Assembly: GCA_023846275.1 (NCBI GenBank)
Contig: CM043877.1
Location: forward strand, 19,264,607-19,328,606
Direction of reading: 5' to 3'
DNA length: 64,000 bases
From: Vanilla planifolia
Taxonomy: Eukaryota; Streptophyta; Magnoliopsida; Asparagales; Orchidaceae
Below, one piece after another: positions 26,450 through 38,537 of this stretch; position 1 is the first letter of the stretch, and each line of letters begins with the position of its first letter. A program made the translations under genes and the position numbers. The notes below the pieces were generated by a model. The model made no database searches. It saw nothing but the letters and a program-made list of their open reading frames with translations, and was not told where the DNA came from.

Positions 26450-27350
26450 GTCTTGCAGTTTCCTTTAGAGTTGGCATGTGGAGCATTAAATATGGAAACG
26501 GGTGACGAGGTGGAGGTTTAAGTTTGTGGGAAGCTTGGCTAAAGTTGATGGTTTGGTGGTTTGATCAAGAGAGTGAAAAGATAAGTGAAGACTTAAGGGT
26601 CTTGGAGAAAGAGGGAATTTGTTTGATTGTCGACTCTTCTGATGGAAGGTCTCTCACCTTTGATCATTGTCTCTCACAAAAAGAGAAGCGTTGGAATCTC
26701 TCCAATAACAGTTAAGTACACACTCTTTACTCATAAAAGTGGAATTTCATTTATTAACAATAACATTACAATGAGAGAGTCTCTCTTATTTATAAATGAA
26801 TAAGAGCTCAATAATTATGCATAAAAAACAGAATTAAATGCATTTTGGGAACATATAAGCATAAGAAAGATGAGAAATCAATATAGAAAAAGATAATTTT
26901 GGAGTTAAATTATTTAAAAATCCAAAAGAAATTTTAAAAATTCTAAAATATTAACTCCAAGTGGGCATAGGAAAAGACAATTTTAGATTTAACTTGAGAA
27001 TTTAAAAGTGATCTTTAGAGTTCTAAGACGTTAACTCAAAGTGGGTTACCAACATTAAATATAAAAATATATGAAATCTTTAGAATTCTAAAACATTAAC
27101 TCCAAGTGAGTCAATTACATTAAATATAAAATATAAAAATGCACAAAATGATAATGACATTATGTAATCTTGCAACGTGACGATCAGACATCAATGACGA
27201 TGCCATTAGGATGCCAACAATAGATGAGACAGATGACGGTGGTCGGTCGCAGTTGGAAGGCTGGTGGGTAATGGGTGGTCAGGCTATGTTGGGCGGTCGG
27301 GGAGTATCGGGCGGCTTGACTGATGTAGGACTAACAAAATTTGCTTAGTT
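26450..27350 (-). mobile_element. Antisense LTR debris
   Basis: A TATA-like box on the minus strand (ATTTATAAATAAGAG, 26783-26797) near an antisense AACATTACAATGAGAGAG stretch is typical of LTR U3-R regions of plant LTR elements. A GGTCGG-rich patch occurs at 27240-27310. There are no coding domains. Family uncertain; broken. Confidence 0.3.
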
Positions 27351-28030
27351 AGAAAATTCGTGACTGATGCACAACAAAGAGCAGGGCCGTCTCCCTAAGG
27401 GACACACACCTAGATACGATGAGGGTTGAACGCAAAAGGCACCAACCAATGAATCCTAACTAAACTTAGGATCGATAGCGGCTAAGAAGTCGCTAAATCG
27501 ATTACGGCTACACACTTTCAAACACGCAGAAATGGGGAGTACTTAGATTGGTTAAGTACCAGTTGAACTTAAAATATAATTTGTAGTAAAAGTTGCACTT
27601 CGCAGAATGAAAATATATTGAAGACAAATTAATAATCTAGGAATAGAAATTACTCGTAAAAAGGAAGACGAGGAAAAACCAAAAATTTCAACTTTAAGAT
27701 GGTTGAGCGGTGAAGGAAGATGATAGACTGGAGTGGCGTCTCACCACTTGGACCTCGCGTCCCTCCTCCCAGTATCAGAGCTTTGACGAGTCGGCACGCC
27801 AAAGACACTCAGAGCACTCACGAACTCAGAATGGAAGCAAAGAACACTAAAAAAGCTTGCATTAATTATCCAATATATCCCTTACAACAGAAGAGGACTC
27901 CCCCTTATATAGGAATCCATAAGGGTACAAAAGACATTTTGACTCATAACATGGGAATACTAAAGGACACATGGGTAAACTAAAAGTCACCTAAAAATTA
28001 CAAACAAACTCCTAAAAATCTGAGAAAAAT
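27351..28030 (-). mobile_element. Second antisense LTR-like piece with TATA box
   Basis: The minus strand reads GGATTCCTATATAAGGGGG at 27900-27918, a strong LTR-type TATA box, in a sequence of near-balanced GC unlike its surroundings. A short PBS-like AGTATCAGAGC occurs on the plus strand at 27771-27781, but its orientation conflicts with the TATA box, so structure and family remain open. Confidence 0.3.
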
Positions 28031-28060
28031 AATGAAAATTAAGTTCGTTCATCCTAATTT

Positions 28061-28287
28061 CGGATGGCTGGAGGCGCGGCGACGGCGGCGGCGGCGGCGG
28101 TGCAGGTCGGTGCGGGCCGGCGCGGGTCGGCGCGGGTTGGCGTGGGTCGGCGCTGGTCGCAGGTTGCGGGTTGGTGCGGGCTGGCGCGGGTCGGCGCGGG
28201 TTGGCGTGGGTCGGCGCTGGTCGCAGGTCGCGGGTCGGTGCGGGCTGGCGTGGGTCGGCGCGGGTCGCAGGTCGCGGGTCATCCGGT
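28061..28287 (+). repeat. GC-rich minisatellite, 10-bp units in a 64-bp higher-order repeat
   Basis: After a CGG trinucleotide run (28080-28100), the motif GCGGGTYGGC and variants repeat about every 10 bp. The arrangement GTTGGCGTGGGTCGGCGCTG occurs at 28136 and again at 28200, a 64-bp higher-order period. GGG triplets at short spacing on the plus strand give G-quadruplex potential. Long Arg-rich open frames here arise from composition and are not genes. Confidence 0.85.
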
Positions 28288-28329
28288 GGGTAGCTTGGGT
28301 AGGCGCCTGGCTGGACTCATGCACAGCGG

Positions 28330-28489
28330 TTCGGGCAAACCCGGATCCGGTTCGGGCACGAGCGGTTCGAAACGGCGGCGGGCGGTTCACTGTGGCGGCG
28401 GAGGTTGCGGCGGAGGCTGCGGCGGAGGCGGCAGTCGGTGGCAGGAATAGTGATTTTGGCCTTGTTTTTTTTTTTTTTTTTTTTTTTTT
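28330..28489 (+). repeat. GGC-rich tract followed by a poly-T run
   Basis: A GGCGGAGG-type trinucleotide-like tract (about 28370-28440) lies just before an uninterrupted T run at about 28466-28489. Together with the minisatellite it makes a 400-bp GC spike inside AT-rich DNA. Confidence 0.7.
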
Positions 28490-28721
28490 CTCAAGACCAG
28501 GTCCTTGGACGTCGAAAGTCCTTCTCGAACATGATGTCCTCATCATTGACGATGGTGGCTGACTAGGTGATGTTGGCTAACCAGGAGATAGCAATTAGGA
28601 GCAACATACAACCAAGTGATGACAAACGATGACGATAACAAGCAAAGCATGTACAAGAATCGACGTCAATGATGGCATATTTTACTACAAAATTTGCTTA
28701 AACAAACAAAACAAAAAAAAT

Positions 28722-29826
28722 GAAGATAACTATAGGAAAAATAGTGTTGTAATCGACCCTTATAATTAACAAAGATAATTAATCAAAATAAGATTCGACT
28801 CAATTATGGCTTCGAGTTCGAATGGGATTGCGGTGATGTTAGCGGGTATGTGTTTGTGAGCTAACATAAGATTCTTCTGTTTTAATAATGGAGTAGATTG
28901 AGGCATATGAACTGAACTGAGGAGGAGATTTTCTGAACTTTAAGGTGACTGTAGATATGGAGTACCAAGCAACATAAGCAACACGTGGTAGGGATGAAAC
29001 AGGAGGGAAAGAAATGTTGGTTAACTGAAGTTCCCTATTTTAGTAGGTTCAAACATATGAATCGTTGTATTGAAATACAATCACTACAAAAATAACGAAG
29101 ATAATTATAGGAAAAATAGATTGTTGTAATCGACCCCTATGATTAACAAAGATGATCAATCAAAATAAGATTTGGCTCTGGTTATGGCTTTAAGTTCGAA
29201 TGGGACTAGTGTGACGCTAGCGTGTGTTTGTGAGCTAACATAAGATACTCTTGTTTTAATAGTGGAGTAGATTGAGGCATATGAGCTAACAAGGAGACTT
29301 TCCAGAACTCTAAGGTGACTGTAGGCATGGAGTACCTAGCAACATAAGCAACATGCGGTAAGGATGAAACAAGAGGGAAAGAAATGTTGGTTAACAGAAG
29401 TTCCCTATTTTAATGGGTTCAAACATATGAATCATTGTATTGAAATACAATCACTACAAAGATAGCAAAGATAATTATAGGAAGAATAGTGTTGTAATCG
29501 ACCCCTATGATTAACAAAGATGATTAATCAAAATAAGATTCGACTCAGGTATGGCTTTGAGTTCGAGTGGGACTGGTGTGATGTTAGCGGGTGTGTGTTT
29601 GTGAGTTAACATAAGGCACTCTTGTTTCAATAGTGGAGTAGATTGAGGCATATGAGCTGACGAGGAGATTTTCCTAAACTCCAGGGTGACTGTAGGCATG
29701 GAGTACCAAGCTACATAAGCAATAGTAGGGATGAAACAAGAGGGAAAGAAATGTTGGTTAACAGAAGTTCCCTATTTTAGTGGGTTCAAACATATGAATT
29801 GTTGTATTGAAATACAACCACTACAA
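28722..29826 (+). repeat. Tandem repeat, unit about 370 bp, three copies
   Basis: Copies start near 28722, 29097 and 29467. Each contains TTGTAATCGACCC, GAGGCATATGA, GGAAAGAAATGTTGGTTAAC and TGTATTGAAATACAA in the same order. Identity by eye is around 90 percent, so the amplification is fairly recent. There is no open reading frame conserved across units. It probably belongs to an LTR-element leader or LTR, but this cannot be shown. Confidence 0.9.
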
Positions 29827-30240
29827 TTATTGCCTACCAAAAAAGATTTAATGGGGATGAATGGAGAGTAGCCCATCACATTACTTGTAGTTAGAGTGAT
29901 ATTACTTTCCTTTCTTTTGGTGATGGAATTTGAGGCGATGGAAGGGTGCTTTCCTGATAATTAGTGGTGAAACAATTGCATCATTAGTGGGTCGGTGAAT
30001 GAGAATGCACTACAATAATGTTAACCATTGCTAGCGGCACAACAGCCAGAGTAATCGAGGCTAATAGATGCTTTTCCAATGATATGATAGTCGCTGAAGG
30101 ATCTTCTACTAGTAAAGGATGCATAATCTTTTACTACTTGTCCAAGAAAGGAGAGAGTGGGAGAAGAGAAGGGGAAGTCCTTTAGAGGATTCAAACAAAA
30201 GAGAGCTTTTGAGCAGAGGAAAACTTGTTATGGTCAACCA
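29827..30240. other. Unassigned stretch between repeat array and gypsy fossil
   Basis: Moderate-GC sequence without a clear open frame or repeat. It may be internal DNA of the minus-strand element to its right, but nothing in it is diagnostic. Confidence 0.3.
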
Positions 30241-30930
30241 GATTTCTATAGGTTTCAATTATGTTGATTCTTATTGGGGTTGAATTTAGTTCCTTCAAGA
30301 GGGACATGAGGCAAAGGCTTCTCTTTGCTCAATAGGTAGGTCTTTGTTGGGATTTGTAGTTAAGATAAGGGGAGCAAGGGCATGGGCTTTTATGTTTTGC
30401 TTATAAATTTCAATAGTGGTTTTTTGGGCACTTCTCTCTACTTGAAAGCCATTCCAAGGAGTAGTGAAGAGTGAGCTATGAACTTTATCAGGGTTTGCTC
30501 TCATAATGAGTAACCTTCAAAGTAGCTATATAGGCTAGAGCGATGGTCCTAGAATACTTGATGGCAAGTCGGCTAAGACTAATGGAAAGGAATTTCTCCT
30601 CAAATTGAAGTGCTTGGGCGGAGTAACTAAGCAAACCTAATTTGATTAGATGTTGGGCTAACAGGCTAGCAATTTGGCCAAAGTGATAAGACTGAGAAGA
30701 ACGACATCAGGAGAGTTCACACTTCTTACATGTTTGATGAAATACTTTTCGATGCTTTGCTTTTGGTTCAATTGTTTGAGGTATTTAAGGAGGTGCTTGT
30801 CCTCTCATAAATCTAGTTTTGGCTTGTGAGCTTCCTCACTATTATTATTAGCCTTTAATTTATTGTTTGCATTGTTGATCCTATAAACTTATTGGTTTTC
30901 TTTCACTGAGGCAACGTTAAGGATCTTCAA

Positions 30931-31872
30931 AAGACTTATTTGTTATCTCTGCTTGAACATTGGTTCTAAGATGAGGAACAGACAAATACTTAAATGATAA
31001 CCATACTTTTTGCATAATTTTTTAATTTTCTTGCCTTGGAACATCGACACAATATCTGTGATAATTGTTGGAGTTTCACATTTGTTGAAGATATCAACCA
31101 AAAGAAAATTTCTGACGTCAATTGTGGTTTGGTCAATGACATTTTTAGCTTTGACCCATTTTCAGAAATAATTGATAACCACAGAAAGAAATTTCTACTT
31201 CTAACAATTCTGATTAAGACAAGTCCTGTCCCATTGATTGTTTAGAAGACTTTTATTTGCATCTTTGCTTGACCATTGGTTCTAAGATGAGCAATAGATA
31301 TATTTTTAATATTGTAGCCGTACTTCTTGCAAAATTCTTGAATTTTCTTGACTTGGAACATCGACACAATATCTGTGACAATTGTTGGAGTTCCAAATTT
31401 GTTGAAATATTGACCCAAAGTAAATTTTTAACTTTGATCGTGTTTTTAGTTAATAAGGTATTTAGCTTTGACCCATTTTTAGATTTAATCAACAACCATA
31501 GAAGGAACTTCCACTTTTGACTATTTCGAAGGGAACAAGGAAGCCTATGTCCTATTGATTCTTCAAAAAACTTTTATTTGCTATCTATACTTGACCATTG
31601 GTTCTAAGATGAGCAATAGATACAGATTATGATAGCAATACTTGCAGAGTTCTTGAATTTTCTTAACTTGAAACATCAATACAATATTTGTGACTATTGT
31701 TAGAGTTCCAAATTTGTTGAAGATATTGACCCAAAGTAAATTTCTAACCTTGATTGTGATTTGTTTAATGAGGTAGTTAGCTTTGAGCCATTTCAGAAAT
31801 AATCAACAACTACATAAGAAACTTTCCACTTCTGACAATTTTGAATGGAATAAGAAAGTCCATGTCCTAGAC
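30931..31872 (-). repeat. Three tandem copies of a 315-bp integrase-like segment
   Basis: Units run about 30931-31245, 31246-31566 and 31567-31872. Each begins (plus strand) with AA(G/A)ACTT..TTTG..ATCT and CATTGGTTCTAAGATGAG. Each contains GACACAATAT or its close variant, AGCTTTGACCCATTTT (variants) and a final GTCCTGTCCCATTGATT-like block. All three translate on the minus strand as the same integrase-core-like region, so the array is an internal amplification within a fossil element. Confidence 0.75.
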
Positions 31873-32830
31873 TTAGAAGGGTCAAGGTACTAATATGGCT
31901 TTCATCTCATCTATTGATTGCCAAGGATGAGTTTGAATTGGGCTACCTTTGTAACTTTGGGATTAAAGATTTGGGATTTAGGTATGAGTAGGGTTAGTGA
32001 TTTAGTATTATGAATTTTTAGTTCATGTTGAGGGTTTGAAATGTACGTTTGGGGATTGGAATAAGTTAAGATGGTTTTGAGATTAGAGATTAGAAATAGG
32101 TTAAGGTTGATTTGGTGTTAAAAACTTTTAGTTTATATTGTTTTGAGATGAAGGATCAAATGAATAGATGAGAGAAATGTTAATGTGGTATTGTCAATTT
32201 TCATAAAATTTTGGGTTTTATTTAAACATGTTTTCAAGTCATATAGGGCTTTGAGGTAAGGGATGATGAGAAGGTTTTAATGAAATTTGTAGTAGCATAT
32301 TTTGAGGAACTGAGAAATATCCTTGTGTATAATTGGCCAAAAGAATCTTTGATGCATGATTTTCATGATCAAACTAGAGTTGGATGCATGATCACCACAA
32401 TCCTTTGAATGAATTGACTCAACAATATCCTGCACTTCTAAAGGATAGGCTCATTTGAGCAGAGGCTTGAAATAGGAATTTTTGAACAATTGCTCTTTGA
32501 GCAAAAGATATTGCTAAGCTTGGCACTTAGTAGTTTCATATTTTTGAGAAGAGAGAACCCTGAATTTAAGATATGCTTTGATTATGTCCATTTAATGAGG
32601 AGGCTTCTTCAATTAATGAATTCCAAAATCGTGTACCTCAATACAAGGCCTCTTGAGATAGGGAATATCCTTATGCAAGTTCTAATACTTGCTAGTGAAT
32701 CTATTTCCTGACTTCACTCTTTAAGAATTGTTTCATATTTTTGAAACTTTCTTTTGTTGTTTGAACAAATGGAAGAGAGGATCAAAGGATGATGAGGATG
32801 GATTGAAGATCAACAGAAGTAAAGGCAGAA

Positions 32831-32843
32831 GTCTGATACCAAT
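32831..32843 (-). other. Primer-binding site of the minus-strand gypsy fossil
   Basis: The minus strand reads ATTGGTATCAGAC, the tRNA-iMet-type primer-binding site, at the inner edge of the LTR-like sequence that continues to about 33340. Confidence 0.6.
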
Positions 32844-33340
32844 GATCTGGAGGTCTTGTCTTTGGAATCGAAGATTTTAGATCTTTAGCTTGTATTTTTG
32901 TTGTTCTTGTTTATTCTCATGGATAGATCCAAAAAATGTTTATGCAAATTATGGTCCCAAGGTGATTTAATAGATGTTTTTTTTTTTATTAAAAGTTATA
33001 AGGGAGATTACAGAGCAAGGCGTAAAAGGAAAACCTGAGATCTTTAAAGATCGGTGATATCCAAGGAAGAAGGGAGAAAGGAGAAAACAACATGCATTGA
33101 GGAGGATGCAAAGAGAGAAGAAATATTTTTTGACAGTCTCATTTCTCTTTTGAAACTCTTTGAATCAAAATCTAGAGATCAAATCTGGCTAATGTAGATG
33201 CTGAAACAAAACCACTAAGGGTCTATTTATAGCTAAAGAAAATGCTAATGTAAATTGAACTCATTTTCAAATATGGAAAATTATAATTGATATTTAGTTA
33301 TAGTGATGTGACTAATTAGAGTTAATGTGCATTTTTTGTT

Positions 33341-35220
33341 AATGTGATTAAGTTTGTTATGATAGAACAAATTATGTGACTTGAAAACATGATTGAGCTA
33401 ATTGTGAAAATCAAATTTGTTAGAGCGTTCAAAAGATGGTTCAATGTGGATGAACAATTTTTATTGTATGTATAATTCTTGATGATATTAATAAATCTTT
33501 TATAGAATTACGTATATTTTGTTTAAGTGATCAATATATGATTTGTGGTCCAATCAACAATTGTGGAGAAAATAGTGTAAACTAGATATGACATGGAAAA
33601 CATGATTTATTGTTTTGATATTTAGTGTGATAGACAATATAAATGACAATTTTATCTGAAAAAGAGTACAAATGAGATTATGATTAATTGTATTATAATT
33701 TTTGGATTTCAATATGCAATTATTGTGAATTATACTCATGGTTTTGTTTTTGGGTTATTTCATGAATACTGAAGGTATATGGAGCTAATTTGATTGTATT
33801 TGATACAATTCTTTTAGCATATAACCACGAACATTAAATATTTTTAATTATGAAATATCTATACTAATTATGAATATATTATGAACGTTATTTATTATTT
33901 AAATGGCTTAATGATCCATACAAATATAATGATGATATAATAATGCATTCTAGTATATATTATATTTATCATGATGGGTTGTTTATTCTCGTAATTATTA
34001 AAAGAACTTTTGTTAACAATAAATTCAAATTAAATGGCGATTTTGAATTTTACTATATTTGTTTTTTTTATTTTAACTGTTTGAGTGCTACTTTTCGCTT
34101 GTGCTTTAACTAAATTATGGTTGTAATTAAATTTTATTTGATTCTAATCATTTGGTCTAACTATAGCCATACAAATATGTCTAATAACCATTTAAATTCA
34201 CAAACCATGTAAATATACATGTTTTGAATGTATTAAAGCAATGATCTTTTATATTTTAAAATTTAAATTGTCAATGTCTAAGAAGGTAATATAGAAAATT
34301 ATGTAATCTTTGGAAACATGCAAGTTAATTTGAATTTGACATGATTATATTTTACTCTATAGTCTGAAATGATTTATTTTGGAAGTTTGTTCGCAATTAA
34401 TCTATTAAAATTAATTCATAACATAATAATTGATAAATACATCAAATTAGATGTATGAAAAAGATTATACTTTGACTAATTAAATGGTGATGAAATGAAA
34501 TCAATCATTAGGAGCAGTTCGTATATATATTTTAAAAGTATACGGTAGGTGGTGCTTCCCACACGTTGTTGAAATTTGATTAATTGTGTAGTAGTGTGAT
34601 AAATAACTTGATATAACACGACTTGGCGACGTCAATGAACAGGAAGGTTTAACTTGTAAGTTTGTTAATTCAGACACGAAAGAAAAGTTTGATAAGATTT
34701 ATTAGCTATATAAAAATTTGTCTTATAAATTTTAATTTTCATGAAAAAATAAAAAAAAAATTATGGGTGAAAATATTTTGAGGTTTAATAAAATGATTAA
34801 AAATTGTTTTTTTTTTAACTTTTCTTTTCAACGAATTTGAAATTTATTTCCAATTTTCAGAGTGAAAAATATAGTTTTGGAGCATAAATTAATATTTTTT
34901 ATTATTTGATTATTATTTTGCCTAACATTAAGACACCGTATTAATAATGTAGGTTAAATCATTAAAAAAAAAAAAAAATTTTGAAAATCCAATATATGTT
35001 TATTATTTTCTAAATTTCTATTTTCCTTGATAAGCTTTGAAAACTTTTCTTAAAACTGTGATTTAAAACTCAGTAAAATTCATTTTGACGTCGGAAAATG
35101 TAGTTTAACTAGCTTTTATTCCTTTTTTATTTTAATTCAGTTTTTTAAATATGATATGTATAAAAATGTAAGCAAATAATTAAATATTCGTTTTAATTTA
35201 TTCAAACTTTAGAGCAAGTC
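33341..35220. other. AT-rich intergenic DNA
   Basis: Very AT-rich with no long open frames, no domains and no clear tandem repeats. Short poly-A runs occur near 34750 and 34963. The last few hundred bases are probably the distal promoter of the SPIRAL1-like gene. Confidence 0.5.
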
Positions 35221-35480
35221 AAACATAAATATATGCATACATTAAAACTTACAAAAAAATTGGGACAGGTTTTCTTATAAGAGGAGAATCGGCTACGAGT
35301 CCTAGCCACGGCTACGAGGTGAGGAAGCAGTCTCTTCAATTTGATCTTCAGGTCTCAAGAACTTCCTCTAGATTCAATTTCGCTTTTGTATCATCCTCCT
35401 AATCGGATTAGGACAGTCCGAAGTGAGAAAACTGCCCAGCGTTTGAGCTCAGAACGCCGCCTTTGTTCGCCATTTACTTT
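35221..35480 (+). promoter_or_regulatory. Probable promoter and 5'UTR exon of the SPIRAL1-like gene
   Basis: Composition changes abruptly from AT-rich to balanced GC at about 35280, with pyrimidine-rich CTCTTCAATTTGATCTTC wording typical of plant 5'UTRs. AAATATATGCAT (about 35226-35237) is a possible TATA element. A donor-like GAG/GTGAGG sits at 35318-35323. No start codon here opens a useful frame. The link to the CDS at 40470 is inferred from position and strand, and from knowledge that SPIRAL1-family genes often have 5'UTR introns. Confidence 0.45.
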
Positions 35481-35889
35481 TGTTTCTTCATGCATCTGTT
35501 AGATGGGATTCGGAATGCCAATGGTGGCAAATGAATCCTGATTCTGTGCAATCGGTTTATCGAGTGCACTCTAGGTTCACGTTTTTCTTTTCTGCCTCCA
35601 TTGGATCTTCCATGCACAATTAAGCATTAGCTTTGGTGTTTTTTGAAACTGTCGGAACCTTATTTGGACAGATCTGTCTCTATGTCAATGTTATTCATCC
35701 TTTCCTTATTCTGTACTGTCGTTCTTTGTGTGGGCCTGCTTAGATCTGTGTTTCCCATTTTTTGCTGGGTAGTGAATAATTAATTTGCGGAGAGCACGTA
35801 ATTGTACCGAACTCATACTTGTGTCTTCAGCTGTAAATGTGATATTTTACCATCTTATAGAAAAATGAAATAATGGTGTAGCTTTAATA

Positions 35890-36260
35890 CCCTCGTTGAA
35901 TGAAGGTAATGGAGAAACTCCCAGATACAAATAGAGATAGGGGACAACACAAGAAATTGAGAGATTTATATGGGAAATCTCACACGAGGGGGAAAAAAAA
36001 GTCAATTATCTCGATGGAAGATCTTTTCTAGAAATAATGCAAAAGAGGCTATAGAGAGATTCTCCTCTCTTACAAGCTTTCTCTCATGCTAATAGCCAAT
36101 TTATCCTCTCTTGGTAGCTACTAGAAGATTCTTTTAGGTTCCTTATTTGGTCATTTACGTGTTGTCACACTTTGTATGAACAACATTTACATTTGTGTAG
36201 ACTTTCTAGCCATTTGTCGTTATCACTACTTTATGCACTGCATGTTCCATAATACTTTTT
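35890..36260 (-). mobile_element. Antisense copia-like LTR fragment
   Basis: The minus strand contains the CATATAAATCTCTCAATTTC..TTGTGTT wording usual in the U5 part of plant copia LTRs. It does not match the 177-bp LTR at 40047-40223, so it is probably from a different element or an unrelated insertion nearby. Broken; family tentative. Confidence 0.35.
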
Positions 36261-38507
36261 AAAATTTTACAGACATACAGTTTAGTTGATTTGCCCGACC
36301 TTGACTCTAATGTTGTTGTCAAGTTTGACTTCGCCCTTGTGCTTGATTTGAGCATTCCACCTTATAGCATATGATTTGATAGATGCAACTTTTTACATAT
36401 GATATTTTAACATTTACTGTTGCTTGTTGAATATCTAATTAGACTCCACAAATCATCTAACTCGCACTTATGGGTTAGTCGATCTGATCATCCCCACATG
36501 ATAACAACCTTCAAATCTTAACCTTCCACTCTTCTAGTGTAACTTTCCTTGTTGTTCTTGTTAATAGTCAATTGAGATAATACACAACTAACTTAATTTT
36601 GGTTAATTGTTGGCTATCAACTTAGTCAGCTTTTATATTCCATGTTAAGGATTTTCTTTAAAGATAGTACTTTGTAACCAATTAACTACATTATTTGATT
36701 ACATTTTAGTTGAATGTGCTTTTTCGTCGTGTGAAAGATGGGATTTAACAAAAATTACTTTGCCTCACCTTACTCTAGAAGAAGATTTCTTAGTAATTTC
36801 TCCACATTGCTAGCTTTTGAGATGATAATATCTAGTTCCTGTTTGTTTTGTTAAGTATGAATATATAATTTGAGGTACCCTTTTAATTGTCTTCATCTTG
36901 TATTGAATTGACTTTGATGTAGTCTCATAGTCATACCACTTGAAGTATAGGCTCATGTTTGAAGATTGGAGTTCCAATTGCAAACATGTGTGATACATTT
37001 GAAATGTCACTCTTGAGTATATAGTGATTGTTTTTATCCATTTTGAAATGACTCCCCAATTATGTATTGTTAGATCTAGCATCTTGAACTTGAATTACTC
37101 AATTATTTTTTCTATATGCTTTTGTTCTCAGAATTTCAAAGTTCATCTAAATTTTTATTTGAAATCCTCATCCCAATAATTTAACTTTTTGGTGACTAGA
37201 TACTTCATTTCCGACTTCCATGATAGTTGTCTCTCCATTTTGTCGCTCTCCCTCATTCTTGACATTGCTACTAGCATGTCGTTTACATACAACAAGCTTC
37301 AAATCACTTGTAGTGGCAATAATGGTCCATATCACAATACCTCGTGTATCCAAATTGCAATGTATTAAACCATATATATCACTAAGTTGGAGCTTTTTTG
37401 GCTTATATGTGTCACAAACTCATCCTTTCTGTCAAGTTTTACCCTATTTGTCTCTTGAAATTTTTCAGGTTGTCTTGTGGATGCCTTCCTTTGGATCGTT
37501 TGAGAAAATGCAGTTTCAGCATTGACTTGCTCTATGTTTAAATATTCAGTAGTTTTTATGTTTCATAAGATTCTTATATTAATTACTAAACCAAAGAGGA
37601 TAATATCTTGCACAGTTGATACCTTGCTTTTGTTAGAAACTCTAGGTGCAACTTTGGCTGGGTTGTTTAGTTTCGAGCTAAATGTCGTAAACTTTCGTTA
37701 TAGTTGGTTCCATATACGTTGGAACCAAAGCAAGCCTAGATATTATGAGATCAACCCATACTCGAAATAGAACTGTGTTGAGGTTTTTGATTGGTTATTT
37801 CCCAGTAATTAATTTATCAATAAAAAGATAAGAAATTATTTTTAATTTTTTTATTTGTTCCATTTTAGAAACGAGGGGCTTATTACCCCCATAAACCATC
37901 CTGATGTTCTTTAAAAAAATTAAAAAAAGATAACTTTTTGTTAAATTTTAATGGTGGTTTGGATTGTTTCTAGTTTACTTGTCCTCTAGAACCGAGAATC
38001 AATTTGACCTTGTTGGTTCTCTTTGTTTTTGTAATCAAAATCATCTTTGACCCACCTAAAACAGATCCAAATGCTTCAATTTTGCTCTGTTTTTGGTTGG
38101 TTTTTGCTTTTTTGGATATTTTATTACAATCTTATTAAAAACCCTTCATTATATCTCCTTGTACCTCTTACTACCATTGGTTCTTCTTTCAAGCCATGGA
38201 GGACTTATTTCTTCTATAGAGCTTTCTTTCTTTCTTACAAATCAGAAGTTTTATTTTCCCAAATGAAGCGATATATTTTTTCAATGCTTGCTTTCACTTG
38301 ATAGAATCATTGATTTGCTTTGTCATAGAAAAACTAATTATTTATTCAACATAAATTATGAGTATGTAGAAAAGGGAGATGCCCTTCTACATAGCATTTG
38401 ATTGCATTAACATCAAGCTGTTCCATGTGCTCATTGTTGTTATGCATGATGACTTACATTTGAAAACTCTAAAGTGTGCCATGCTTTCTTTTTTGTCTTG
38501 AGCTTTT

Positions 38508-38537
38508 AGTTTTTTTTTTTTTTTTTTTTTTTTTTGT
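38508..38537. repeat. Poly-T tract
   Basis: An almost uninterrupted run of about 28 T within the copia fossil. A similar T-rich run lies at 40734-40762 in the coding-region intron of the SPIRAL1-like gene. Confidence 0.85.

Larger units (their letters stand above)
30240..33340 (-). mobile_element. Minus-strand Ty3/gypsy fossil (LTR, PBS, integrase segment)
   Basis: Read on the minus strand, the order is an LTR (about 33340-32845) with TATA box CTATAAATAG at 33223-33232, a primer-binding site at 32843-32831, poorly preserved internal DNA, an integrase-core-like segment present in three tandem copies, and an unrecognised coding-like stretch at 30860-30240. Integrase identity rests on wording such as D-Y-F..K-W, G-T-x-T...D and the late N-G/V-Q-A..T-N-K motif of plant gypsy integrases. 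It is broken throughout and has no visible second LTR. Lineage (Tat/Athila-like) is a guess. Confidence 0.5.

Noticed and set aside
27771-27781. AGTATCAGAGC as a plus-strand primer-binding site
   Set aside because: The neighbouring TATA box and LTR-like sequence run on the minus strand, and no LTR end precedes the site in the needed orientation.
28032-28562. Long open frames of 128-176 codons on both strands across the GC-rich block
   Set aside because: They come from the minisatellite and CGG runs, which lack stop codons in several frames. The products are Arg/Gly/Ala/Pro-rich low complexity on both strands at once, with no domain.
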